Assembly: GCA_963811905.1 (NCBI GenBank)
Contig: CAWETK010000006.1
Location: forward strand, 62,001-126,000
Length of the DNA: 64,000 bases
Direction of reading: 5' to 3'
Source: DATFVA01 sp963811905
GTDB lineage: Bacteria > Bacteroidota > Ignavibacteria > Ignavibacteriales > Ignavibacteriaceae
Positions 25,953 to 33,558 of the stretch are shown one piece after another (the stretch's first letter is position 1; every line of letters begins with the position of its first letter). A model generated the notes under the pieces. That model did not search any database. It was given only the letters and a program-made list of their open reading frames with translations, and had not been told where the DNA came from. A program made the position numbers and the translations under genes.

Positions 25953-27095
25953 TTATTTATTATCCTTGAAAAGATAAAGATATTCAGCGAACTCAAATTC
26001 ACGATTCCTTTTCCAGCCGGTTTTTTCCTCAAGAATTTTCAAATTCTCAAAATCCGCAAGCAAAGAATTTGCAGTCGGTAGTGATATTCCTAACTGCTCC
26101 TTTACTTCATGAGCGGTTACAACAGGCTTTTTAAAGAGATATTTCATTAACATTTTTGCTCTGGGTAATCTGGAACCCAACGTAACAAGCTTTTCTTCTT
26201 CAATTTGCGCTTTGAGTTTTAATATTGATTTAAAGGTATCGATTCCCTTTTTACTTGTCTCAATAACTCCGGCCAGGAAGAATTTAATCCACTGCGACAT
26301 ATTATTCTGCCTCCTTACTAAATCAAGATTGTCATAATAAAGACGTCTGTTTTTTTCGATATACTCCGACAAATAAAGTGATGGCTTTGAAAGCAAACCC
26401 GAACTTACTAAATTCAAAGTTATCAGCAATCTGCCTATTCTCCCATTGCCGTCAAGAAAAGGATGTATTGTTTCAAACTGATAGTGTGCGATACCTGTTC
26501 TTATTAACACAGGAACATCTATCCGGTCATTGTGCAAAAAATTCTCAAGATCACTCATCAATCCATTTATTTCCGTGTGAACCGGCGGAATAAATGATGC
26601 ATCTTTAAGTGTGGCACCTCCAATCCAGTTCTGACTTTTTCTGAATTCACCCGGGTTCTTGTGCTCCCCTCTTACGTCCGTCATTAAAATTTTATGAGCT
26701 TGTTTCAGAAGCCTTGTTGACATCGGTAAATTTTTTAATTCATTTATAGAAGTATTCATAGCCTCTATATAATTTTGCACTTCCTGCCAGTCATCCTTTC
26801 TTTCCGGTGCTATTTCGGATTTCTTTTTCAATACTTCTTCAATACTGGTCTGAGTCCCTTCTATCCTGCTGGATTGGGTCGCTTCTTTAGCTACATGCAT
26901 TACTATAAAAATATCAATATCAGGCACATGCTCTGAATATGCATTTAGTGCACCAAGCTGTCTGTTAGCTTCAGCCAGCAAGGTATTTATCCGGCCATCT
27001 TCCCAGGTCCAAATTTGGTTTATTTTCACAGGAGAAAAGCTCTTATATTCAAATTGCTGCAAATATGTGCCGCTTTTGAATTCCTCAAATTTCAT
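25953..27095 (-). CDS. Fic-domain protein with C-terminal winged helix
   Basis: Predicted AMP-transferase (or related nucleotidyl transferase) that modifies protein hydroxyls, 380 aa. The Fic_N region is followed by an inhibitory helix motif S-x3-E-G in TQSSRIEGTQ near residue 85. The active loop HPFLDGNGRIGR lies near residue 215 with all key residues. A winged-helix domain occupies about 310-370 (VTAHEVKEQLGISLPTANSL). This is the intramolecularly inhibited (class II) layout. Three repeats at exact 40-bp spacing lie before the start, a likely operator, so autoregulation through the winged helix is plausible. No antitoxin gene is adjacent. Confidence 0.93.
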   Translation of the reverse strand: MKFEEFKSGTYLQQFEYKSFSPVKINQIWTWEDGRINTLLAEANRQLGALNAYSEHVPDIDIFIVMHVAKEATQSSRIEGTQTSIEEVLKKKSEIAPERKDDWQEVQNYIEAMNTSINELKNLPMSTRLLKQAHKILMTDVRGEHKNPGEFRKSQNWIGGATLKDASFIPPVHTEINGLMSDLENFLHNDRIDVPVLIRTGIAHYQFETIHPFLDGNGRIGRLLITLNLVSSGLLSKPSLYLSEYIEKNRRLYYDNLDLVRRQNNMSQWIKFFLAGVIETSKKGIDTFKSILKLKAQIEEEKLVTLGSRLPRAKMLMKYLFKKPVVTAHEVKEQLGISLPTANSLLADFENLKILEEKTGWKRNREFEFAEYLYLFKDNK

Positions 27096-27112
27096 TGATT
27101 TTAAGCTATTTT

Positions 27113-27220
27113 TACTTATTAAGATTATTTATAATTAAATATAGGGATAAATCTTTAATTATGAAAATATATAATTAAATAATCGTCGTATTCTTTAATT
27201 ATAATAATTTATAATTAATC
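27113..27220. promoter_or_regulatory. Three AT-rich repeats with 40-bp period upstream of fic
   Basis: ATAATTAA recurs at 27131, 27171 and 27211, an exact 40-bp period. The last two copies sit in 28-base imperfect dyads of the form CTTTAATTAT..ATAATTAAAT (27153-27180 and 27193-27220). The first copy (27113-27140) is more degenerate. Forty base pairs is close to four helical turns, so sites would face the same side. They lie 18-125 bases before the fic start codon. A binding site for the Fic protein's own winged helix is the simplest guess. Confidence 0.5.
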
Positions 27221-27334
27221 ACCCCTATAAGTATGCCAATAGCCTACTCTGTAGATTATGATATCGCAGATCCCGAAGCATAGGATATTTTATCTGAGAA
27301 TACTTTATTAAAAAAATGATTGAAAACTAAATAC

Positions 27335-27733
27335 TTAAGCTATCTTTTTTCCTGCACCAGGACCCGGTTTAAGAGAATGTATTTCGGAAATGTTAACTAC
27401 CGCCACAGCATAAGGTTTCGGCCGTCCCATTTTAATTGACATCTCAGCAGCCTGATCATATAAATCACCGTTCTCGAGAAGTGATGCATCACCTACAAAC
27501 CGGTAGCCGTCGACTACCTCACGGTTTACTACAGCAATAGAAACCTTCGAACCTCTTTTAATATTCGCATAAGTAGCCCCGCCGGTACCTTCAGTAAAAA
27601 TAAGCGACTCATCTGATAATACCCTGGTGGAACGTTTGGGTGCAACATTAGGCGTGCCGTCAGCATTAACAGTAGCAATAAAACATTGCTGTGCTGCGAC
27701 CATATCTTTCATTTCCTGGTTTAACTTTGCCAT
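27335..27733 (-). CDS. Pyridoxamine 5'-phosphate oxidase-family flavin protein
   Basis: Small split-barrel protein, 132 aa, of the PNPOx-like group that binds FMN or a related cofactor. The start at 27733 (MAKLNQEMKDMV) is preceded by the strong site AAGGGAGGAAAAATC; the longer frame reaching 27817 lacks such support. Recognisable stretches are CFIATVNADGTPNVAPKRS and YANIKRGSKVSIAVVN. Substrate unknown. It is isolated, 239 bases from the fic start and on the same strand. Confidence 0.85.
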   Translation of the reverse strand: MAKLNQEMKDMVAAQQCFIATVNADGTPNVAPKRSTRVLSDESLIFTEGTGGATYANIKRGSKVSIAVVNREVVDGYRFVGDASLLENGDLYDQAAEMSIKMGRPKPYAVAVVNISEIHSLKPGPGAGKKIA

Positions 27734-27884
27734 TGATTTTTCCTCCCTTGTGTAAAAGAATTTTAAGAAAAAGCGATTGGTTAAATTTACGAATTCTGTA
27801 TGAAAAGATTTCAACAATCAGAAGAGCAAATACACGTTTTTTGCTGCGGGCTGGTCCTTCTTAATCAGTGCAATCGTACAGTTA

Positions 27885-28412
27885 TCAATGTTCTCTTCTA
27901 TTCCGCAATTCAGACTTTAATTCTTCATAAACATTAAAGACTATAGGACAAACTTCATAATTATTTATTACACCCCACAGCCTTGAGGTAAAATCATCTT
28001 TATGAAGATTAGGAAATGATCTGCAGTTTTCAGGACGATTATCATAATTGCTGCATTTATTATCTACAAGAAACGGACATGGAAGAGCATTGAATTCATA
28101 ATTTCTACCATCATCATCCGATTCTGTTGTTTCTATGTATCTCTTTCGGAAGTCTTTTTCTTCCATATCAAGACTGCTGACAAAGCGCCTGATATCATTA
28201 TCATCCAGGGTAGGCTTTAAAACATTGCAGCAATTAGCACACTGCGTACAATCGATTTGCTCTATAACTTCATTATATATTTTGTGCACTACCTTATCTA
28301 CATCTGCAGAACTCATATCAGTTTGTTTCAATTCTGAACGAAATCTGATATTATCTTTTTCCTTTAACTGAGCCAATTTCTTTATTTTTACGAGATCCAT
28401 TTCGACGTACAT
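27885..28412 (-). CDS. YkgJ-family cysteine cluster protein
   Basis: Protein of 175 aa with a predicted zinc/iron-binding cysteine cluster. Motifs: CTQCANCC about residue 65, then CPFLVDNKCSNYDNRPENCR about 115-135, the standard two-part layout of the family. The ATG at 28412 has a very strong ribosome binding site (AGGAGGAGGAATACTT); an upstream in-frame ATG at 28460 is less likely. Function in the family is not settled; roles in metal-dependent modification have been proposed. It has no operon partner of clear relation. Confidence 0.87.
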   Translation of the reverse strand: MYVEMDLVKIKKLAQLKEKDNIRFRSELKQTDMSSADVDKVVHKIYNEVIEQIDCTQCANCCNVLKPTLDDNDIRRFVSSLDMEEKDFRKRYIETTESDDDGRNYEFNALPCPFLVDNKCSNYDNRPENCRSFPNLHKDDFTSRLWGVINNYEVCPIVFNVYEELKSELRNRREH

Positions 28413-28490
28413 AAGTATTCCTCCTCCTCTAACTTCTAATGAATATATTAAATAATTCATTGAAATTTTCAGTACTTAATTTGAACTAAA

Positions 28491-30371
28491 TTATTCCTGC
28501 ATTTCAATGGGTTTATAGTGCACGGATTTGCCGAATATATAAAGTACGGCAATCAGTACTCCTGAGATAATTAAGATTGAAAGATATGGAGAGAAACCCC
28601 ATGCAGTTGGAATGTCGCCTATCAGCATACAGAATACCGCCGTCAGAACCGCATAAGGAAGCTGAGTCCTTACGTGTTCAATATGGTCGCAGCCTGATGC
28701 CATAGAACTAAGAATAGTTGTATCCGATATCGGCGAGCAGTGATCACCAAAGACACTGCCGGCAAGCACAGAGCTTATCACCCCGTGAAGGATAATATCA
28801 TAATCAGCAGGACCGTAATGATTCAAGCCGGATACGGAATGAGCAAGCGGAATTACAATAGGCATAAGTATAGCCATTGTTCCCCAGCTTGTACCTGTGG
28901 CGAAGCTGGTTAACGCGCAGACAAGAAAGACAATGACAGGCAGGAATCTCGGATTAACAGTATCACTGATTAGACTGATTATATAATCGGCAGTTTTCAT
29001 ATCCTGTGTGATATTTCCGATTGACCATGCCAGGGTCAAAATGATTACAGCAAGCAGCATAGATCTCAGCCCGAGGAACCACGCATCAATGGTTTCATGC
29101 AAAGTCATAATCTTCTGCCAGAGAATCATCACTGCGGCAACCAGGCAGGCTGAAAAACTTCCCCAGAGCAGTGCAGCATAAGAATTGGAATTTCCAATTA
29201 TATTTCTGAGTGTATATTCTGTTATCCCTTGTTCTTTCAGCGAATCCATTCCTGTGTAAATCAGTCCTATAATAGTTCCGAAAACAATAACAGCAATCGG
29301 GATTATACCGTTATACCACTTTGCTTTTTCTTCATTTCCGAATATGTCAGATGTCTCAGTAAGATCTTTGGAGACAGTTGCTCCGTCCCTGTTCAGCTTT
29401 CCCTCATCCACAGCCCTCTTTTCTGCTGTATACATTGGACCAAAGTCCCTTTGCAGAAAAGCAGTCATAAAAACAAAAATCAGCATTGCGATGGGATAGA
29501 ACCGGTAGGGGATGGTTTGAAGAAAAATGTCGTATGCATTTTCTGTAGATCCAACAATGTTCAGTCCGTTTTGTATTAAACCGACTTCATACCCTATCCA
29601 TGAGCTTACAATAAAAATACTGGCAACCGGGGCAGCTGTTGCATCCACAAAAAATGACAGCTTTTCGCGCGATATCCTCATCTTGTCAGTAACGGGCCGC
29701 ATAAGATTTCCAACAACGAGCGAGTTAGCATAATCATCGAAGAAGATTAAAATTCCCGAAAACCATGTTGCTATCAGGCTCGATCTTCTTGTTTTTGCAA
29801 ATCCTGTCACCAGGTTTGCGATCCCTCTTGTTCCTCCGCTTTTGGATATTAATCCAATCACTCCCCCGAAAAGAAGAGTAAAAACAATTACCTGAATATG
29901 CGACGGATCAGCTATAGCATTAATTATGTACGTATCAATGAGTCTAAGAAATCCCGTCAATGGATTATAATCGTAAATGAACACAGCGCCCAGATAGACT
30001 CCCAGCATTAAAGATACTATTACCTGCCTGAATATTAAGGCAAGGATAATAGCTATTAAAGGAGGCAGGATGCTTAGAATTCCGGGCAGGACCCGAAGAC
30101 TTGCCTGAGCTTTCAAGCCTTCCCCAGTGATTTTGAAATCGCCCGTATGATCAAGGGATACTGAAGTATCAATGGAACCCTTTTTTACCTTAAGAAGAAA
30201 ATTTTGCGTTCTCTCACCTGAACTGAAAATTACGCTGATATTCTGAAGTGAATCCGGGATTTCGCTTATCTTTACTGAAAAATTAATCCCCTCCAGCACA
30301 ATGGATGGAGTATTAATCTTCTGAGGGAAGCAGTAAACTGACAGTAAGAGAATAAATAAGATAAGTTTCAA
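28491..30371 (-). CDS. NhaC-family Na+/H+ antiporter with extracytoplasmic N-terminal domain
   Basis: Inner-membrane transporter, 626 aa. A signal peptide and a beta-rich domain of about 80 residues (SVKISEIPDSLQNISVIFSS) precede the transmembrane part, which is unusual for the family. From residue 95 about twelve helices follow, with typical NhaC stretches (GGVIGLISKSGGTRGIANL, FFDDYANSLVVGNLMRP, FATGTSWGTMAILMPIVIPL, GDHCSPISDTTILSSM). The last fits the substrate pathway of this family. The substrate could be sodium, malate/lactate or an amino acid, since related proteins differ. It is divergent from the lipoprotein gene at 30494. Confidence 0.9.
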   Translation of the reverse strand: MKLILFILLLSVYCFPQKINTPSIVLEGINFSVKISEIPDSLQNISVIFSSGERTQNFLLKVKKGSIDTSVSLDHTGDFKITGEGLKAQASLRVLPGILSILPPLIAIILALIFRQVIVSLMLGVYLGAVFIYDYNPLTGFLRLIDTYIINAIADPSHIQVIVFTLLFGGVIGLISKSGGTRGIANLVTGFAKTRRSSLIATWFSGILIFFDDYANSLVVGNLMRPVTDKMRISREKLSFFVDATAAPVASIFIVSSWIGYEVGLIQNGLNIVGSTENAYDIFLQTIPYRFYPIAMLIFVFMTAFLQRDFGPMYTAEKRAVDEGKLNRDGATVSKDLTETSDIFGNEEKAKWYNGIIPIAVIVFGTIIGLIYTGMDSLKEQGITEYTLRNIIGNSNSYAALLWGSFSACLVAAVMILWQKIMTLHETIDAWFLGLRSMLLAVIILTLAWSIGNITQDMKTADYIISLISDTVNPRFLPVIVFLVCALTSFATGTSWGTMAILMPIVIPLAHSVSGLNHYGPADYDIILHGVISSVLAGSVFGDHCSPISDTTILSSMASGCDHIEHVRTQLPYAVLTAVFCMLIGDIPTAWGFSPYLSILIISGVLIAVLYIFGKSVHYKPIEMQE

Positions 30372-30493
30372 AAGATACCGTATAAATTATCTTCTGATAA
30401 GGATTTAATTTGAAGAGAAATATAAACCCCCGGGAGAAAAAATCAAAAATATTTTTATAAGTTTGTATTAATCTTTTACGGGTTATTTTTCAA

Positions 30494-31654
30494 ATGAACA
30501 AATCTTTATCTCTGGTTTTTATATCATTATTTATATTTTCTTCCTGCCAGCTCTTTGAAAAGAAAAATACCGGCACTGATAATCTTCAGCAGATAGTACA
30601 GAAAGTAATTGCAGGAACCGACACTACATCAAAACTGATTGGGCTTAGAGATAAAGAGCTTCCCGCCGCCAATGATCCGAATTTTATCAAGACAGATACA
30701 TTTTATACTTTCAGTAAAAGGTACTTTACTATCCTGGCAGAATATCCCAACCCTGTCTATAACCGGTTTGCAATCATTGATCCCGATTATAATGTTCTTT
30801 TAATTGATAAATCACTGAATGGTTATCTTTCCGGGGAAACAGTTCATGCAGGACTTCTTAACTTCATCCAGGTTGAAGATAATTTCATCTCCAAAGGCGT
30901 GCTCGGTCTGAAAAGGATAAGTTTTTATTCAATTGATGACAACGGTGAGGCCGGACTCGTTTTCAGAACATTTACTGAACTCAGGGAACCGGAAATAACA
31001 TACAAACAGGATATCACCCGGATCGATCCTAAAGAAATACAAACTAAGATATACAGTACCAAACAGGATGAGTCAAAGTTGGATCGTGATGGGGATATCT
31101 TCAATTATGAGGCTAAGACTGTCGGTTACAGCAGTGAAGATCATGTATTCGATTCTTTTGTAATATCAGAAGTACAGGACTATGTGCAGCAGACAGATAA
31201 ACCCGAAATTACCAGCCGGGAATCATATTTGAGACAATTTGGAATAAATCCCAAACTATCCACTACCAACCATAAACTTGGTAATTTCTCAATGCCTCTT
31301 TCCGATGAATGGAACGAAGTTAAAAATGTTAAAATTTCTGTGATGCTGAACCGGCCGGTGAGCGGTACAAAATTTATAAATAATCATTACGGCGCAGAAA
31401 TTTCAGTAATTCAGATACCTGCAGAAGATTCCTCCGAGAGCTATATACGTTATCCACTTGAGAATATTTCTTCAGGGAATTACAGAGTAAGGTTCAGCGA
31501 CAAAACCTCCGGCGGTAAATACTATTACCAGTTTTTCGAATACAGCTGCGGAAAAGAAAAGTTTTTACTGATACTTCAGACATTGAAAACAACCTACGAT
31601 GAATATAAATCCGACTACCAGAACCTGATTAATTCATTTTCGATGGAATGCTGA
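30494..31654 (+). CDS. Hypothetical lipoprotein
   Basis: Protein of 386 aa with a lipoprotein signal and lipobox FSSC (Cys about residue 18). No domain is recognised. The middle contains RIDPKEIQTKIYSTKQDESK and a C-terminal region similar in feel to a ligand-binding beta sandwich. The stop overlaps the start of the next small gene, so 30494-32432 is probably one operon of three genes: lipoprotein, small protein and SixA. Confidence 0.7.
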   Translation: MNKSLSLVFISLFIFSSCQLFEKKNTGTDNLQQIVQKVIAGTDTTSKLIGLRDKELPAANDPNFIKTDTFYTFSKRYFTILAEYPNPVYNRFAIIDPDYNVLLIDKSLNGYLSGETVHAGLLNFIQVEDNFISKGVLGLKRISFYSIDDNGEAGLVFRTFTELREPEITYKQDITRIDPKEIQTKIYSTKQDESKLDRDGDIFNYEAKTVGYSSEDHVFDSFVISEVQDYVQQTDKPEITSRESYLRQFGINPKLSTTNHKLGNFSMPLSDEWNEVKNVKISVMLNRPVSGTKFINNHYGAEISVIQIPAEDSSESYIRYPLENISSGNYRVRFSDKTSGGKYYYQFFEYSCGKEKFLLILQTLKTTYDEYKSDYQNLINSFSMEC

Positions 31655-31953
31655 TGTATAAAATGTTAATGTTCCTGAAATACACTGATGATCAAAACAT
31701 TCTTAAACACTTTAAGGATTTTACTATTCCTGTTTTAAGGGGTCTTGCCGGTAAAGATGTAAAGGCGGCAAAAGTAGAAAGCAGCCTGCTCCTTGAGCAG
31801 AAATACACCTGGTATTGCGAAGTTGCTGTAGATTCAAAAGATGAGTGGGATAGAATGATGACATCAAAAGAAGGGAAAAAACTGAATAAGGACCTGATGG
31901 ATTTTCATAAAAATATCGATTTAATATTTGTAAACTTTGAAGAGGAAATATGA
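31654..31953 (+). CDS. Small hypothetical protein, dimeric alpha-beta barrel-like
   Basis: Protein of about 99 aa. Starts at ATG 31648 and ATG 31654 are both possible; the second overlaps the preceding stop (TGATG) and is preferred. The pattern (KMLMFLKYTDDQNILKHFKD, TWYCEVAVDSKDEWDRMM, EGKKLNKDLMDFHKNIDLI) is that of a ferredoxin-like dimeric barrel of the EthD/YCII sort. It overlaps the SixA gene start by 4 bases. Function unknown. Confidence 0.65.
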   Translation: MYKMLMFLKYTDDQNILKHFKDFTIPVLRGLAGKDVKAAKVESSLLLEQKYTWYCEVAVDSKDEWDRMMTSKEGKKLNKDLMDFHKNIDLIFVNFEEEI

Positions 31954-32432
31954 ACCTTTACCTTGTAAGACATGCTGATGCTGAAAACACTCAACCCGGG
32001 AAGAAGGATGAAGACAGGAGACTTACAAAAGAGGGAAAAGAAAGAATAAAAGGAGCAGCTGACAGCTGGATCTATTTTATAACCAGGCTTGATTTCATTT
32101 GTACCTCCCCGTATACAAGGGCCGTGGAAACAGCGGAGATTGTCGCCAAATCATTTGAATACGATAAAGAAATAATCAGGGATGGTGTGCTATCCTCCGG
32201 ATCCTATATTAAGGACATTATAGAACTGGTAAATTCTCTTGGCGGCAATGATATTATGGTAGTCGGCCACCAGCCTGATTTATCCGAGTATGTCTCAGCA
32301 CTTATCTCTTCTAATGGCGCCCTGGTTGACTTTAAGAAAGCAGCAATTGCCAAAGTATCTTTTAACGGTAAAGCTAATCTTGCAAAAGGCTACCTTGAAT
32401 ACCTAATCCCGGCAAATACATTCCTGAAATAA
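31950..32432 (+). CDS. sixA: Phosphohistidine phosphatase SixA-like
   Basis: Histidine phosphatase superfamily enzyme, 160 aa, which in E. coli removes phosphate from phospho-histidine in signalling or phosphotransfer proteins. The catalytic RHA motif is at residues 7-9 in LYLVRHADAE. The second His is in VVGHQPDLSEYV near residue 106. Length fits SixA rather than the longer phosphoglycerate mutases. It overlaps its upstream neighbour by 4 bases. The true substrate here is not known, though several phosphorelay proteins are encoded in the window. Confidence 0.88.
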   Translation: MNLYLVRHADAENTQPGKKDEDRRLTKEGKERIKGAADSWIYFITRLDFICTSPYTRAVETAEIVAKSFEYDKEIIRDGVLSSGSYIKDIIELVNSLGGNDIMVVGHQPDLSEYVSALISSNGALVDFKKAAIAKVSFNGKANLAKGYLEYLIPANTFLK

Positions 32433-32436
32433 AAAA

Positions 32437-32524
32437 CCGGGTAACCGTTACACAAGCTTCATGCTTACCGCTGCTTCCTTCCGGACCTGACGGGGTTCGG
32501 CACTGACTTGTTAACAGCACCCGG
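32437..32524 (-). ncRNA. ffs: Signal recognition particle RNA, small bacterial type
   Basis: Minus strand shows the hallmark GTCAGGTCCGGAAGGAAGCAGC core with the GGAA tetraloop that binds Ffh. The ends pair as CCGGGT at the 5' side and ACCCGG at the 3' side, followed by TTTTTT in the 32431-32436 region, which acts as terminator. Length about 88 nt, so it is the 4.5S-like form lacking an Alu domain. It is convergent with sixA, just 4 bases from its stop. Confidence 0.95.
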
Positions 32525-32597
32525 AAATTTTATTAAAATTCCAAAAGTGAGGTTCAAATTTTTAAAAATATAACTTATGTATCAAGTTATTTAGTGA

Positions 32598-33551
32598 TTA
32601 TTCTTTTTTATTTTTTTTCTGATCGGATAAAGAATTTCTTTCCCAGAATAGTCCGCCGCTGAATCCCTGTATCGATTTATCTTTTTCAGCAATATTTAAT
32701 CTCTTCTGCGCAAGGAGACAGTAGTACTCATCTATTTCCACTCCGCTGAACTTTCTTCCGAGTTTTTTTGCAGTGACTGCTGTTGCCCCTGTCCCGAGAA
32801 AAGGATCAAAAACAAGATCCCCTTCATTTGAACTTGCTAAAATAATTTTTGCAAGTAACTTTTCGGGCTTTTGAGTCGGATGATCCGTGTTTTCAGGCAT
32901 CGACCAGAAAGGCACAGTAATATCTGTCCAGATGTTCGAAGGATGTGTAATCCTGTAATTTGATTCTTTATCTTCAATCCAGTCTTTTGGTTTCCCATTT
33001 TCTCTATAAGGAGCAAGTACTCTTCTGTTTATCTTTACCTGGTCGATATTAAATGTATAATCTTTCCCGAAGGTAAAGAACCATATATCCTCTGAACAGT
33101 TCTTCCAGTTGGCTTTAGCTCCTCTCCCCTTCTCTCTTTCCCAGGTGATTCTGTTCTGCAATTTGAAATATTTCGATCCCGCATTATATATCGCTGCAGA
33201 AGCCCTCCAGTCGCCGCAGATATATATTGAGGCGTCAGGCTTTAAGAGCCGGACAAGCCTGCCAAGCCAGCTGTCCATCCATTCTTCATACTTTTCTGAA
33301 TCGATAATATTAAATGAATTCGAGTTGAACTTCTTGTAAATATTATACGGCGGGTCAATGAAGAGGAGATTAATAAATGAATCCGGGAGATGATCAATAA
33401 GAGAAAACAAATCCTGGTTTATGATTTTATTAGTAAGGAGATCAAAAGATGCGGGTGAAGTAATTTTAAGGAGACCAGCTTTTAACCCTTCTGCTTCGCC
33501 CGGGTTAATTTCAAGTGAACGGTTATAAGGTGCTTTTATTTTTTTAGGCAA
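32598..33551 (-). CDS. DNA methyltransferase, beta-class N6-adenine/N4-cytosine type
   Basis: Adds a methyl group to an exocyclic amino group in DNA, using AdoMet. Catalytic DPPY is in LLFIDPPYNIYK near residue 68. The AdoMet-binding FxGxG motif is in DPFLGTGATAVTAKKL near residue 255. Catalysis motif before AdoMet motif is the beta-class order. Length 317 aa. No restriction gene is visible beside it, so it may be an orphan methylase. It lies 7 bases after the hybrid kinase gene on the same strand, so both probably share a transcript. Target sequence unknown. Confidence 0.9.
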   Translation of the reverse strand: MPKKIKAPYNRSLEINPGEAEGLKAGLLKITSPASFDLLTNKIINQDLFSLIDHLPDSFINLLFIDPPYNIYKKFNSNSFNIIDSEKYEEWMDSWLGRLVRLLKPDASIYICGDWRASAAIYNAGSKYFKLQNRITWEREKGRGAKANWKNCSEDIWFFTFGKDYTFNIDQVKINRRVLAPYRENGKPKDWIEDKESNYRITHPSNIWTDITVPFWSMPENTDHPTQKPEKLLAKIILASSNEGDLVFDPFLGTGATAVTAKKLGRKFSGVEIDEYYCLLAQKRLNIAEKDKSIQGFSGGLFWERNSLSDQKKNKKE

Positions 33552-33558
33552 TCAGTTA

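Noticed and set aside
25953..27095. Toxin-antitoxin module of the Fic/Phd type
   Set aside because: The inhibitory motif is inside the Fic protein itself and no small antitoxin gene is adjacent.
32598..33551. Restriction-modification system
   Set aside because: Only the methyltransferase is seen; no nuclease gene lies on either side, the neighbours being a hybrid kinase and the SRP RNA.
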